Below, one piece after another: positions 23,619 to 32,125 of a DNA stretch of 64,000 bases (positions are counted from its first letter, which is position 1; each line of letters opens with the position of its first letter). Source of the DNA: Clostridiaceae bacterium BRH_c20a (GTDB lineage Bacteria > Bacillota > Peptococcia > Peptococcales > BICA1-8). Made by a program: the position numbers and the translations under genes. The notes under the pieces are model-generated. The model searched no databases. It was not told the origin of the DNA and was given only the letters and a program-made list of their open reading frames with translations. Location: positions 1 through 64,000 of the forward strand of contig LADT01000016.1 of NCBI GenBank assembly GCA_000961765.1, written 5' to 3'.

Positions 23619-24653
23619 ATGGAAAAAATGACCATTATCGGTAGGGAAACAACTAAGCAGCTTGATAATTACTTTCCTGCTTATATCTTTGAGATATTTC
23701 CGATAAATATTAGGAGTTTGCTCACAAAAATTCCTCTATTAATTCTTACCGAAATTGAAGAAATAAGATTAAGAATGAACAGACCAGTTTTATTGGTTAC
23801 AGCTGACCGGCACTTTACAATTGATATTGGCGGCAAAATTTCGGAAAACTTATTGGAAGGGTATATTATATCAGCTGAGGATATGCAAAAGGTACTGCAT
23901 AAAATTAGTCAAAGCTCAATATATGCTTGGGAAGAAGAATTCCGGAGAGGATATATTACTATTACCGGAGGACACCGGATAGGTTTAACAGGTAGGGTTG
24001 TTTTGGACAAGGGTTTAATTAAATCTATGAAAGAAATTTCCGGACTGAATTTTCGTATTGCTAGAGAAATTACCGGTGTTTCAGACAAAATTCTACCATA
24101 TCTTATCTCAAAAAATAAACAGATAATGCATACCCTACTAGTCTCACCACCTCAATGCGGTAAAACAACTCTATTGAGGGATATTATCAGACAAATCAGT
24201 ACAGGAATACCTCATTTGAGTTTTCGAGGTGTCAATGTTGGATTAGTTGATGAAAGGTCGGAGCTGGCAGGTGTTTATGAGGGCACTCCTCAATTTGACA
24301 TAGGCTTGCGTACAGATGTTTTAGACGGGTGCCCTAAAGCTCAAGGAATGATTATGCTGATTAGATCTATGTCCCCTCAAGTTATTGCAACTGATGAAAT
24401 AGGTACAACAGAAGATATATGTGCTATTGAAGAGGTGTTAAATGCAGGAATAAGCCTAGTAACAACTGTCCATGGCAAAGATATAAACGATCTAAGAATG
24501 CGGCCTAATTTACGAAGGGTAATAGAACAAAGGTATTTTAATAAAATAATAGTTTTAAGCCGTTCTTTAGGTGTTGGAACAATTGAAAATATATTTGACG
24601 GTACTACCTTAAAGCCTGTATTAACCAAACCTATAAGGGGAAAGGCGGGTTAA
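23619..24653 (+). CDS. spoIIIAA: Stage III sporulation ATPase SpoIIIAA
   Basis: AAGGAGGG precedes the ATG at 23619 (344 residues); an upstream ATG at 23601 overlaps that site. It is a secretion-type AAA ATPase with Walker A in PPQCGKTTLL (about residue 180), Walker B near VGLVDERSEL, and the arginine-rich segment of the family. It acts in the mother cell, energising the SpoIIIA-SpoIIQ channel that feeds the forespore. It is first of eight genes in the usual order, and stops one codon before spoIIIAB. Confidence 0.95.
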   Translation: MEKMTIIGRETTKQLDNYFPAYIFEIFPINIRSLLTKIPLLILTEIEEIRLRMNRPVLLVTADRHFTIDIGGKISENLLEGYIISAEDMQKVLHKISQSSIYAWEEEFRRGYITITGGHRIGLTGRVVLDKGLIKSMKEISGLNFRIAREITGVSDKILPYLISKNKQIMHTLLVSPPQCGKTTLLRDIIRQISTGIPHLSFRGVNVGLVDERSELAGVYEGTPQFDIGLRTDVLDGCPKAQGMIMLIRSMSPQVIATDEIGTTEDICAIEEVLNAGISLVTTVHGKDINDLRMRPNLRRVIEQRYFNKIIVLSRSLGVGTIENIFDGTTLKPVLTKPIRGKAG

Positions 24654-24655
24654 AA

Positions 24656-25174
24656 ATGGTTAAAGTTACAGGGGCGATATTAGTGATAATGGCTATGGGA
24701 ACTGTAGGCTTGGTAGTGGCTCGCAATTATTCCTTGCGACCGCAGCAGCTTAGGTATTTACTAAACGGTTTGCAAATGCTAGAGACAGAAATGCTTTATT
24801 GTCTAACACCTTTACCATTAGCTTTAAAGCGGGTGGGCATGAAATTACCTTATCCAATTAGCCAGTTTTTTTTAAATACATCTACTTCTCTAACAAATGG
24901 CGAAGGAATAACCGCAGGTGAGGCTTGGGAGATGGCCTTGGGGGAATTAGCAGAAGAAAGTGCATTATTAATGGAAGAATTAGATATTTTACTATATTTC
25001 AGTCAGAGCCTGGGAGTGGCTGATCGAGAAGAACAGGGCAAAAGCCTAAGATTAGTAAAAGAACAGTTGATGAATATGGAAAAAAAAGCAGAAGAATTAA
25101 AAGAGAAAAATCAAAAACTATGGCAATATCTGGGTTTCAGTTTAGGTGCAGTTATTGCTTTAGTACTAATTTAA
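24656..25174 (+). CDS. spoIIIAB: Stage III sporulation protein SpoIIIAB
   Basis: This 172-residue protein has transmembrane helices at both ends and a helical middle (PQQLRYLLNGLQMLETEM; SLGVADREEQGKSLRLVKEQL), the SpoIIIAB pattern related to GspF-type platform proteins. It is the platform of the mother-cell channel complex. It follows spoIIIAA with two intervening bases. Confidence 0.93.
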   Translation: MVKVTGAILVIMAMGTVGLVVARNYSLRPQQLRYLLNGLQMLETEMLYCLTPLPLALKRVGMKLPYPISQFFLNTSTSLTNGEGITAGEAWEMALGELAEESALLMEELDILLYFSQSLGVADREEQGKSLRLVKEQLMNMEKKAEELKEKNQKLWQYLGFSLGAVIALVLI

Positions 25175-25203
25175 GCTTTGCCATAGAAAAGGAGGAGTAG
25201 ATT

Positions 25204-25401
25204 TTGGATGTCGGAGTAGTTTTTAAGATTGCGGGGATAGGAATTCTGACAGCAGTGCTCCATAGTGTTCTGAAATCTTTTGGTAAGGAGGAACAGGCAC
25301 ATTTAGCTACACTAGCAGGGGTAACTGTAGTTTTATTTATGGTAATCCAACTGCTATCCGGCCTTTTTGATTATGTCCGTTCTGTCTTTTCTTTATATTA
25401 G
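25204..25401 (+). CDS. spoIIIAC: Stage III sporulation protein SpoIIIAC
   Basis: This 65-residue protein starts at TTG with GGAGGAG six bases upstream. Two transmembrane helices (VFKIAGIGILTAVLHSVL and ATLAGVTVVLFMVIQLL) flank the KSFGKEEQAH loop. It is a small membrane subunit of the channel. The 176-base spacer that follows holds hairpin repeats rather than the usual few bases. Confidence 0.93.
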   Translation: MDVGVVFKIAGIGILTAVLHSVLKSFGKEEQAHLATLAGVTVVLFMVIQLLSGLFDYVRSVFSLY

Positions 25402-25414
25402 TTGTATTTTATGA

Positions 25415-25577
25415 CTTTTGCGAAAGGTGTGTCCCCGTTCATTCGTTGGGGACATTCCTCCACTTTAATTTATGACTATTATGGAGGTGTGTCCCCTATC
25501 ATAAGTTGGGGACATTCCTCCACCTTGAAAATATGACTATTTTGGAGGTGTGTCCCCGTACCTCTTGGGGTGAAATT
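25415..25577. repeat. Tandem hairpin repeats between spoIIIAC and spoIIIAD
   Basis: Two full units and one truncated unit of about 62 bases lie in tandem. Each full unit has arms GGTGTGTCCCC and GGGGACATTCCTCC around a short variable loop, so each can fold into a GC-rich hairpin. The third unit keeps its left arm, but its right side is TTGGGGTGAAATT, which supplies the spoIIIAD ribosome binding site. The arms resemble repeats associated with REP-type transposases, though no transposase is seen here. Confidence 0.85.
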
Positions 25578-25964
25578 ATGGAAATTATGCAAATAGTGGG
25601 ATTAGGTTTGATTACAACAATTTTTTATATAGTTCTGAAGGAACAAAAAAGTGTTTTCGCACTTCAATTAACAATCGCCTTTGCTGCCCTAGTTTTTTTT
25701 ATGATGATGGGGAAAATTCAGGTTATTTTGCAAGTATTTGAGGATTTAGCCCTAAAGGCTAATATAAACATGTTTTATTTAACCACCATTTTTAAAATTA
25801 TAGGGATAGCATATATTGCTGAATTTGGCTCCCAAATCTGTCGAGATGCCGGGACTGAGTCTATAGCGGGAAAAATAGAGTTTGCAGCTAAAATTATTAT
25901 TATGGTTTTAGCCATTCCGATAATTGTAGCAATATTAGAAACCATTGTTCGATTAATTCCATAA
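25578..25964 (+). CDS. spoIIIAD: Stage III sporulation protein SpoIIIAD
   Basis: The true start is ATG 25578 (MEIMQIVGLGLI), giving 128 residues, the normal family length. The frame is open back to 25506, but that part is translated repeat DNA. Four hydrophobic helices and the motif YIAEFGSQICRDAGTESIAGKIE match SpoIIIAD. It is a membrane subunit of the mother-cell channel complex. GGGGTG, part of the third upstream repeat, serves as ribosome binding site. Confidence 0.93.
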   Translation: MEIMQIVGLGLITTIFYIVLKEQKSVFALQLTIAFAALVFFMMMGKIQVILQVFEDLALKANINMFYLTTIFKIIGIAYIAEFGSQICRDAGTESIAGKIEFAAKIIIMVLAIPIIVAILETIVRLIP

Positions 25965-25976
25965 GGTGGTTTTAAG

Positions 25977-27167
25977 ATGGAAAAAAAATTCAGCATATTT
26001 TTAATAATATTTATTATGTATTTATTACTACTTCCCACTATATGCTTTGCTTCAAATACAGCAGATTCAAAAGACTTTCCAAAATTAGCAGAAAATCAGC
26101 TAGAAGTATTGGATGTTCGAGAAGTGGAAAAATTAATTAATCAAATTGATGAAGAAATGACCCAGTTAATGCCCGATTTTTCTATTAACAAGCTTATTCA
26201 AGACTTGAAAAATGGGGAGATCAATATAAATTTTCAGGTCATTATTAATGGAGGTATTAAGTATTTATTTAAAGAAGTTACTGCAAATCTAGCGTTAATG
26301 GGTAAGTTAGTTCTTCTTGCCGTAATATGTGCGGTTTTAACAAACTTGCAAAATGCTTTTGAAAAGGGAACTATTGCAAAGCTAGCCTATGCCGTAAGTT
26401 TTCTGGTTTTAGTTACTTTAGCAATTAGTTCATTCCAAATGACAATGGAAATTGGTAAAGAAGCTGTTAATAAAATGGTTACATTTATGCAGGCATTGAT
26501 GCCTGTTCTGCTTATATTGTTAGCTGCGTTAGGGGGATTTACTACTACTGCAATACTGCATCCATTTATTTTAGTTACTTTGGGCATATTAAGCACTTTA
26601 TTCAGTTCGGTAATATTCCCATTAATATATTTAGAGGCAATATTAAAAATTGTAAATAATATCTCTGACAAATTTAAAGTAACCAGGTTAGCTGGACTAT
26701 TAAAAGAGGCTACAATGTTTTTACTGGGCTTATCATTTACTTTGTTTATCGGAGCCTTGAGTTTACAAGGAGTAGGAGGAGCAGTTGCAGATGGAATATC
26801 TTTAAGAACGGCTAAGTTTATGACTGGTGCTTTTATTCCTGTAGTAGGCGGATTATTTGCTGATGTTTTGGAGGCAGTAATAGGAGGTTCTTTGCTCTTG
26901 AAAAACGCGGTAGGATTGGTAGGTTTGGTTGCAATTGGTTTCATTACATTATTTCCTGCCTTAAAGATAATCGCTATTGTCATAATTTTTAAAGTAGCTG
27001 CTGCATTAATACAGCCAATTGGAGACTCCAATATCGCCGATACTATTCAAAGCATGGGAAACAGTTTGATTATGATTTTTGCTTCAGTTGCAACAGTAGC
27101 CTTAATGTTCTTTTTAGCTATTATTATCATTATTACTGCCGCTAATATTACAGTGATGCTGAGGTGA
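25977..27167 (+). CDS. spoIIIAE: Stage III sporulation protein SpoIIIAE
   Basis: This 396-residue protein has a signal peptide (hydrophobic 5-25, ending near CFASNTA) and about seven transmembrane segments from residue 110 onward, matching SpoIIIAE. The N-terminal 80 residues after the signal are outside the membrane. It is the large polytopic member of the channel complex. It follows spoIIIAD by 12 bases and is separated from spoIIIAF by a 264-base repeat element. Confidence 0.93.
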   Translation: MEKKFSIFLIIFIMYLLLLPTICFASNTADSKDFPKLAENQLEVLDVREVEKLINQIDEEMTQLMPDFSINKLIQDLKNGEININFQVIINGGIKYLFKEVTANLALMGKLVLLAVICAVLTNLQNAFEKGTIAKLAYAVSFLVLVTLAISSFQMTMEIGKEAVNKMVTFMQALMPVLLILLAALGGFTTTAILHPFILVTLGILSTLFSSVIFPLIYLEAILKIVNNISDKFKVTRLAGLLKEATMFLLGLSFTLFIGALSLQGVGGAVADGISLRTAKFMTGAFIPVVGGLFADVLEAVIGGSLLLKNAVGLVGLVAIGFITLFPALKIIAIVIIFKVAAALIQPIGDSNIADTIQSMGNSLIMIFASVATVALMFFLAIIIIITAANITVMLR

Positions 27168-27177
27168 AAAAGAAAAG

Positions 27178-27413
27178 TTACTGGTGACTGGTGACTAGTG
27201 ACTAGTAAATGTAGTCAAATCGATGCATCCCTTAAGCTAGACCTTTAAGCAGATGCATCCAGTAATTTTCACTTGCATCGGATGCATCCCAACATCTCAA
27301 CCCAATAGCTGATGCCCTTTTCGATGACACGACGGCACGACGGCACGTCAAGAAAGCTAGACCTTCATGGTCACACGTTTGACCAGTCACCAGTAACTAG
27401 TCACTAGTCACTA
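27178..27413. repeat. Inverted-repeat element between spoIIIAE and spoIIIAF
   Basis: The ends are inverted: TTACTGGTGACTGGT at 27178-27192 and its exact complement at 27382-27396, with further GACTAGTGACTAGT-type units on both sides. Inside are three copies of GATGCATCC and two of AAGCTAGACCTT, plus GACGGCAC repeated. There is no open reading frame of note, so it looks like a non-autonomous element or a composite of small repeats. It spares both flanking genes. Confidence 0.8.
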
Positions 27414-27431
27414 TTTGAGGTAGGTGAATCT

Positions 27432-28052
27432 ATGATAGAACTTATAAGTGATATTGTTAAAAATGTTGCAATCATCATTCTATTAACGACTTTTTTAGAA
27501 ATGCTGTTGCCTAATAATAGTATGCAGGGATTTATTAAGGTTGTTATGGGCCTATTTGTTATGCTGGCAATTCTTAATCCGGTTGTTGGGTTACTTAAGG
27601 CTGATTATGAATTGACGGCCTGGCAATTAGCCTCTTTACCTGAGCACAAAGTGGAAACTGTTTTAGCCCAAGGAGAAAAAATCGCAAGCATGCAGGAAGA
27701 ACAAGCTTTAAGTGAATATAAAATACGCATTGAAAGACAAATAGAGGCCTTATTGAAATTGGTTCCTGGTATAGCAAATGTAAAATGCACAGTTATGATT
27801 GAGCCAATCTATAAGATCGGTGCGATAGGAAAAATTGAAAAAGCTGTTATTTGGATAACCCCGGGAGAATTAGAAAGCTCAAATATAAAAGTAAACCCGG
27901 TAGAGCCTGTAAAGATACAAATTGGAGAGGATAATAATTCACCTGTGCAGGTTGAAGATAAGTATGATAGAGAAATTGAAGAAAAAGTTATAAATATTGT
28001 CGGTAATTATTATAATTTAGAGAAGGAAAATATTGAGGTAATCTTTTATTAG
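27432..28052 (+). CDS. spoIIIAF: Stage III sporulation protein SpoIIIAF
   Basis: This 206-residue protein has two N-terminal transmembrane helices (about 8-24 and 33-52) and a C-terminal soluble ring-building domain containing VKCTVMIEP-type strands. It assembles as a ring in the mother-cell membrane. TTGAGGTAGGTG precedes the ATG, just beyond the repeat element. Confidence 0.92.
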   Translation: MIELISDIVKNVAIIILLTTFLEMLLPNNSMQGFIKVVMGLFVMLAILNPVVGLLKADYELTAWQLASLPEHKVETVLAQGEKIASMQEEQALSEYKIRIERQIEALLKLVPGIANVKCTVMIEPIYKIGAIGKIEKAVIWITPGELESSNIKVNPVEPVKIQIGEDNNSPVQVEDKYDREIEEKVINIVGNYYNLEKENIEVIFY

Positions 28053-28073
28053 TCAAAAAAAGGAGGTATTAGT

Positions 28074-28706
28074 GTGGGTGATTTGATTAAGTCCTTATTT
28101 CCAGAAGATATAAGTAAAAATGGATTTAAAGTAAATGGAAAACAAAAAAAATACATTTTCTGGCTTGTTTTTGCTGCAGTAATAGGGATAGCCGCTATAA
28201 CCTTTGGAAACTACACTGGAGGTACTAACGAAAAAGCATTAATAACGGAAAATGAAAAATTACAATCAGAATCGTCAGATATCAAGACCATAGGAACTTT
28301 AGCTATAGCAGAAAATCAGTTAGCAGAAAGACTTGAAAATATATTAAGTCAGATTAGCGGTGTAGGACAGGTTGCAGTTAATCTAACATTAGAATCAAGT
28401 TCGGAGTATCAATTTGCAATTAATAAAAAGGTTGATAAAACTCTAGTAACTGAAAAGGCTCAGGATGGAAGTACAAGATCAACTGATGAAACCAGAGAAG
28501 ATGCTCAAGTAGTAATGCAGAGTATGAACCAAGGGAAGGAAGAGCCGGTAATTATTAAAGAAATACGACCACAGGTTGTAGGTGTTATGGTTGTAGCACA
28601 AGGGGCCGGTGACTTGATTATAAAGGAAAAAATTAGTGAAGCAGTTCAAACATTACTAAACATACCAGCTCATAGGGTTACTGTACTTACAAAAGGAAGT
28701 AGGTGA
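28074..28706 (+). CDS. spoIIIAG: Stage III sporulation protein SpoIIIAG
   Basis: This 210-residue protein starts at GTG with AAGGAGG seven bases upstream. One transmembrane helix (about 27-45) is followed by an extracytoplasmic domain with ISGVGQVAVNLTLES and the C-terminal ring-building motif VVAQGAGDLIIKEKISEAV. SpoIIIAG forms a large ring between mother cell and forespore. It overlaps spoIIIAH by four bases. Confidence 0.95.
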   Translation: MGDLIKSLFPEDISKNGFKVNGKQKKYIFWLVFAAVIGIAAITFGNYTGGTNEKALITENEKLQSESSDIKTIGTLAIAENQLAERLENILSQISGVGQVAVNLTLESSSEYQFAINKKVDKTLVTEKAQDGSTRSTDETREDAQVVMQSMNQGKEEPVIIKEIRPQVVGVMVVAQGAGDLIIKEKISEAVQTLLNIPAHRVTVLTKGSR

Positions 28707-29257
28707 GGACAACGATTATTTTATTAAGATTAAGAAATTTGGCTATATTTGCTTTAGTAGTACTATCTGTCTCTTTTATTTATATTGGTTATTCAGGCTT
28801 TTATGAAGGTGGGGATTTATTAAAACAGGCAGATAATCTTTTGGAAGAACAAGATGAAATACCTGAATATCTTCCTATTTTAGCTAATATTGAAGATGTA
28901 GAAAATGCAGATAACTTTTTTGTAGATTTTAGAATGAAGCGTGACAGGGCTAGGGCTATGCAAATAGAACCGATGAAAGATACCGTAAATAATCCCAATT
29001 CCTCAAAGGAGGCAATAAACCGTGCCCAGGATAAATTATTTGCAATTTCTGAAAATATTGCAGCAGAGGCAAATGCTGAAATTTTATTAGGAGCCAAAGG
29101 CTATGAACAGTCTGTTGTCTTAGCAGAAGGTGAAAACATCAGCGTTTTTGTGAAGAAGGATAATTTAACCCAAGCAGATATAACTCGGATAAGTGATTTA
29201 GTAATAAGAGCAACTGGTTATAAATTAGAACAAATAGTAATTACGCCAAAAAATTAA
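28703..29257 (+). CDS. spoIIIAH: Stage III sporulation protein SpoIIIAH
   Basis: This 184-residue protein starts at GTG inside the spoIIIAG end. One N-terminal transmembrane helix is followed by a helical linker and a YscJ/FliF-like C-terminal domain (ADITRISDLVIRATGYKLEQIVI). It binds SpoIIQ from the forespore side to complete the channel. spoIIQ is not in the window. It closes the operon. Confidence 0.94.
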   Translation: MRTTIILLRLRNLAIFALVVLSVSFIYIGYSGFYEGGDLLKQADNLLEEQDEIPEYLPILANIEDVENADNFFVDFRMKRDRARAMQIEPMKDTVNNPNSSKEAINRAQDKLFAISENIAAEANAEILLGAKGYEQSVVLAEGENISVFVKKDNLTQADITRISDLVIRATGYKLEQIVITPKN

Positions 29258-29391
29258 ATATGAAAGATTATTGGTCCTTAAATTGTGGAATAATATGAAT
29301 AAAATGGTTTCTTTGTTTAATAAAAACCTTTTCTTTGTTATAATAATTTTATATCCTATGAATTTAATATAAGAATTGGAGTGGATTTAAT

Positions 29392-29811
29392 TTGGAAACA
29401 ATTGATAATAATGAAAGTCTTGATAAATTAGTAAAAACTGATATGGGAATAATAAAAGTAGCTGATGAGGTTGTTGCTATTATAGCGGGACTATCAGCTA
29501 CAGAGGTAAAAGGTGTCGCCGGGATGAGTGGAGGTGTTTCGGCAGGAATTGCAGAAATGTTAGGGAGAAAAAATCTTTCAAAGGGCGTTAAAGTAGAGGT
29601 AGGGGAGAAGGAAGCAGCTATTGATTTATTTGTAATTGTGGAATTCGGAGCTAGGATTCCCGATGTTGCCCAGCAAATTCAGCATAATGTCAAAAATGCT
29701 GTGGAAAGTATGACAGGACTTAAAGTTATAGAAATTAACATTCATGTACAAGGAGTTGCTTTTGATAAACCTGAGATTAAGGATGAGGAACATTCATTAA
29801 GGGTTCGGTAA
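29392..29811 (+). CDS. Asp23/Gls24 family envelope stress protein
   Basis: This 139-residue protein starts at TTG with GGAGTGG upstream. It has the Asp23 core: IKVADEVVAIIAGLSATEVKGV, VEVGEKEAAIDLFVIVEFG and VKNAVESMTGLKVIEINIHV. YqhY-type members lie next to nusB in Firmicutes and affect fatty acid synthesis and envelope stress. The next gene encodes a likely AmaP anchor. A TATAAT at 29339 may be its promoter -10. Confidence 0.92.
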   Translation: METIDNNESLDKLVKTDMGIIKVADEVVAIIAGLSATEVKGVAGMSGGVSAGIAEMLGRKNLSKGVKVEVGEKEAAIDLFVIVEFGARIPDVAQQIQHNVKNAVESMTGLKVIEINIHVQGVAFDKPEIKDEEHSLRVR

Positions 29812-29855
29812 AACTATAGGTTAGGGTAAAACTCATATTACTATTAGAAATATTT

Positions 29856-29896
29856 GCTTGCACCATAATTAGGTTATACTTATGGTGCAAGCTTTT
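29856..29896 (+). terminator. Long-stem terminator after the asp23-type gene
   Basis: GCTTGCACCATAA and TTATGGTGCAAGC form a perfect 13-bp stem with an 11-base loop and a TTTT tail. Confidence 0.9.
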
Positions 29897-29938
29897 GGCA
29901 TGGTAAACTAAAAAATAGTAACGAAAGGAGGAGTCAAT

Positions 29939-30472
29939 ATGATATCAGAAAGATTATATCCTTTTTTATTGGCGGTAATATTGTTCTTTTTAGGTTTACT
30001 TGCTATTGGTTTAGCCCTCGGGTGGACAACCCCTTTAGCTTATTTGGACAATTTTTTAACAGGTACTAATGAAAGATGGGTTTTGGGTCTTTTGGGAGTT
30101 ATCGGTTTTTTGGTGGGTTTAACTATTTTGCGTAATATTTTTAGAACAAAAATCCCCACCCAGACTGAAGTAGTTTCCACTTCGTTAGGTAAGATAAAAA
30201 TTACCATAAGTGCTTTAGAACATATGGCTGCTAAAATTGCCAAGCAAATAAATGGTGTAAAAGAAGCTAAACCGGTAATTAAATGCACACCTGGAGGCAT
30301 TGCAATATTTATGCAGATTAATTTAGCGCCGGATATTCATATTCCTGACACAACTGCTTTGATTCAAAACAAACTAAAGGAGCATTTTATTAAGGTAGCT
30401 GGGATTGAAGTTGAAGAAGTTAGAATCTTAGTTTCTAAATTAAGTGCGGATTCAAAAGGTAGAGTGGAGTAA
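29939..30472 (+). CDS. amaP: AmaP-like alkaline shock membrane anchor
   Basis: This 177-residue protein has two transmembrane helices (about 8-28 and 45-64) joined by a short loop, then a C-terminal Asp23-like domain (ITISALEHMAAKIAKQINGV onward). AmaP holds Asp23 at the membrane. AAAGGAGGAG precedes the ATG. The partner Asp23-type gene lies upstream and a DUF2273 gene follows 17 bases later, the usual trio. Confidence 0.88.
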   Translation: MISERLYPFLLAVILFFLGLLAIGLALGWTTPLAYLDNFLTGTNERWVLGLLGVIGFLVGLTILRNIFRTKIPTQTEVVSTSLGKIKITISALEHMAAKIAKQINGVKEAKPVIKCTPGGIAIFMQINLAPDIHIPDTTALIQNKLKEHFIKVAGIEVEEVRILVSKLSADSKGRVE

Positions 30473-30489
30473 TAGTTGGAGGTGCAATA

Positions 30490-30714
30490 ATGAGTTTAGG
30501 GAAAATAGTTGAGGAATTATTAACCCACCACAGGGGTAAAACTATAGGTATTTTTATAGGTCTTATATTTAGCATTTTGGTTATTACTGTGGGGCTTTTG
30601 GAAACAGTATTTATAACAATATGTATTTATATTGGGTTTATAATAGGAAAACGTTTAGATGATAATGAGAGTTTTAATGATTTAGTCCAAAAACTTTTTA
30701 AGGAAAAAAAATAA
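30490..30714 (+). CDS. DUF2273 small membrane protein
   Basis: This 74-residue protein has two transmembrane helices (about 19-36 and 40-56) separated by a short turn, ending with a basic tail. It matches the DUF2273 family found with Asp23 and AmaP; its role in the envelope stress complex is not established. GGAGGTGC lies upstream. It precedes nusB by 14 bases. Confidence 0.85.
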   Translation: MSLGKIVEELLTHHRGKTIGIFIGLIFSILVITVGLLETVFITICIYIGFIIGKRLDDNESFNDLVQKLFKEKK

Positions 30715-30728
30715 GGGGGCTTACTATT

Positions 30729-31133
30729 TTGAAACGTCGGCAACTTAGAGAAATAGCTTTTCAAATAATCTTCCAAGTTGATGTAGGGAAAAATGACCTA
30801 GAGGCAGCTTTAATCGAAAGAATTCAGGAAACAGATATGGATAAGGGGGATAAAGCTTTTTGCCGTAGTCTCGTTAGTGGTACCCTAGAGAAGCTCAATG
30901 AAATTGATGAAATAATTGAAAAATATGCGTTAGATTGGGAAGTTAATAGAATGCTTAGTGTTGATCGTAATATTTTAAGGTTAGCTGTTTATGAGATGGT
31001 GTTCAGTATAGAAACACCGGCTAAGGCTGCCCTAAATGAAGCTATTGAGATAGCCAAGACTTTTGGTTCAGAGGATTCACCTAAATTTATTAATGGTATA
31101 TTAGGTCAAGTAATCAATCATATTGGTGATTAA
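30729..31133 (+). CDS. nusB: Transcription antitermination factor NusB
   Basis: This 134-residue all-helical protein starts at TTG after GGGGGC. Landmarks are RRQLREIAFQIIFQVD, YALDWEVNRMLSVDRNILRLA and ALNEAIEIAKTFGSEDSPKF with the invariant FINGILG. It binds boxA RNA with NusE during rRNA transcription. A weak terminator-like hairpin follows. Confidence 0.95.
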   Translation: MKRRQLREIAFQIIFQVDVGKNDLEAALIERIQETDMDKGDKAFCRSLVSGTLEKLNEIDEIIEKYALDWEVNRMLSVDRNILRLAVYEMVFSIETPAKAALNEAIEIAKTFGSEDSPKFINGILGQVINHIGD

Positions 31134-31142
31134 ATTAGAGAA

Positions 31143-31183
31143 AACTCTAGTGATATACCTATAGAGAGTTAAAAATTATTTTA
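31143..31183 (+). terminator. Weak possible terminator after nusB
   Basis: AACTCT and AGAGTT pair around a 17-base loop, followed by an AT-rich stretch without a clean T run. Confidence 0.35.
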
Positions 31184-31282
31184 TAAAAAACACTAGAAAA
31201 ACCGATAATAAATGTTTATGATAGAAATAATTCTATGGAGGTTTGTTTTATTGCATAAAGTAAAGACGGAGGTGTTTTAAAA

Positions 31283-32125
31283 ATGTATAAAATAGTTAAT
31301 CATCAAAAGATCGGGGAAAATTTGGCATTGTTAGATATCCAGGCACCCCAAATTGCTCAGAAGGCTAAGGCTGGGCAATTCATAATTGTAAGAATTGCTG
31401 AAAGAGGGGAAAGAATTCCTTTAACTATTGCTGATTTTGATAGAGAGAAGGGTACGATAACCCTAATCTTTCAAGAAGTTGGCCGCACAACCCAAAGGAT
31501 GGCCTTATTGAAAACAGGGGATAATATTTTGGATTTGGTAGGACCTTTAGGTGAACCAACACATCTAGCTGATTTCGGTACTGTTGTGTGTATCGGCGGC
31601 GGAGTAGGCATAGCACCTATTTATCCTATAGCCAAGGCCCTTAAGGAATGTGGTAATAAAGTAATTTCTATCATCGGAGCAAGATGTCAGAATCTCCTTT
31701 TCTGGGAAGATAAAATGCGGGAAGTTAGTGATGAGCTTTTTATAGCAACTGATGATGGCAGTGTAGGTCATAAGGGCTTTGTTACTGATGTGCTGAAACA
31801 GCTGATAGCAGATAATAAGCTTGATAAAGTATGGGCTATTGGTCCCATGGTTATGATGAAGGCTGTAGCTCAAGTGACTAAACCGGCTCAAATTGATACA
31901 ATAGTTAGCTTGAATCCTATTATGGTTGATGGAACAGGCATGTGTGGAGCATGCAGAGTACAGGTTGGTAACGAAACTAAATTTGCCTGTGTTGATGGAC
32001 CGGAATTTGACGGACATTTGGTAGATTTTGACCTGGCCATGAGACGGCTTTCTTATTATAAAGATGAAGAAAAAAGAGCCCTAGCTCAACAAGAATGTCA
32101 AGGGGGTGGCTGTGGATGTCATTAA
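31283..32125 (+). CDS. nfnA: NfnA: FAD/NAD(H) and [2Fe-2S] subunit of electron-bifurcating transhydrogenase
   Basis: This 280-residue protein has a ferredoxin-NADP reductase fold with an FAD region (ERIPLTIADFDREKGTI), an NAD-binding VVCIGGGVGIAPIYPIAKAL, and a C-terminal [2Fe-2S] site in DGTGMCGACRVQVG with a further Cys in KFACVDGPEFDGHLVD. Paired with NfnB it couples NADH and reduced ferredoxin oxidation to NADPH formation in anaerobes. The C-terminus QGGGCGCH is cysteine-rich. An alternative name is the SudB-like subunit. Its last codons overlap the nfnB start. Confidence 0.9.
   Translation: MYKIVNHQKIGENLALLDIQAPQIAQKAKAGQFIIVRIAERGERIPLTIADFDREKGTITLIFQEVGRTTQRMALLKTGDNILDLVGPLGEPTHLADFGTVVCIGGGVGIAPIYPIAKALKECGNKVISIIGARCQNLLFWEDKMREVSDELFIATDDGSVGHKGFVTDVLKQLIADNKLDKVWAIGPMVMMKAVAQVTKPAQIDTIVSLNPIMVDGTGMCGACRVQVGNETKFACVDGPEFDGHLVDFDLAMRRLSYYKDEEKRALAQQECQGGGCGCH

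Noticed and set aside
31253..31282. Nine-codon TTG frame (MHKVKTEVF) before nfnA, a possible leader peptide
   Set aside because: It includes the nfnA ribosome binding site and has no attenuation hairpin or regulatory codon run.
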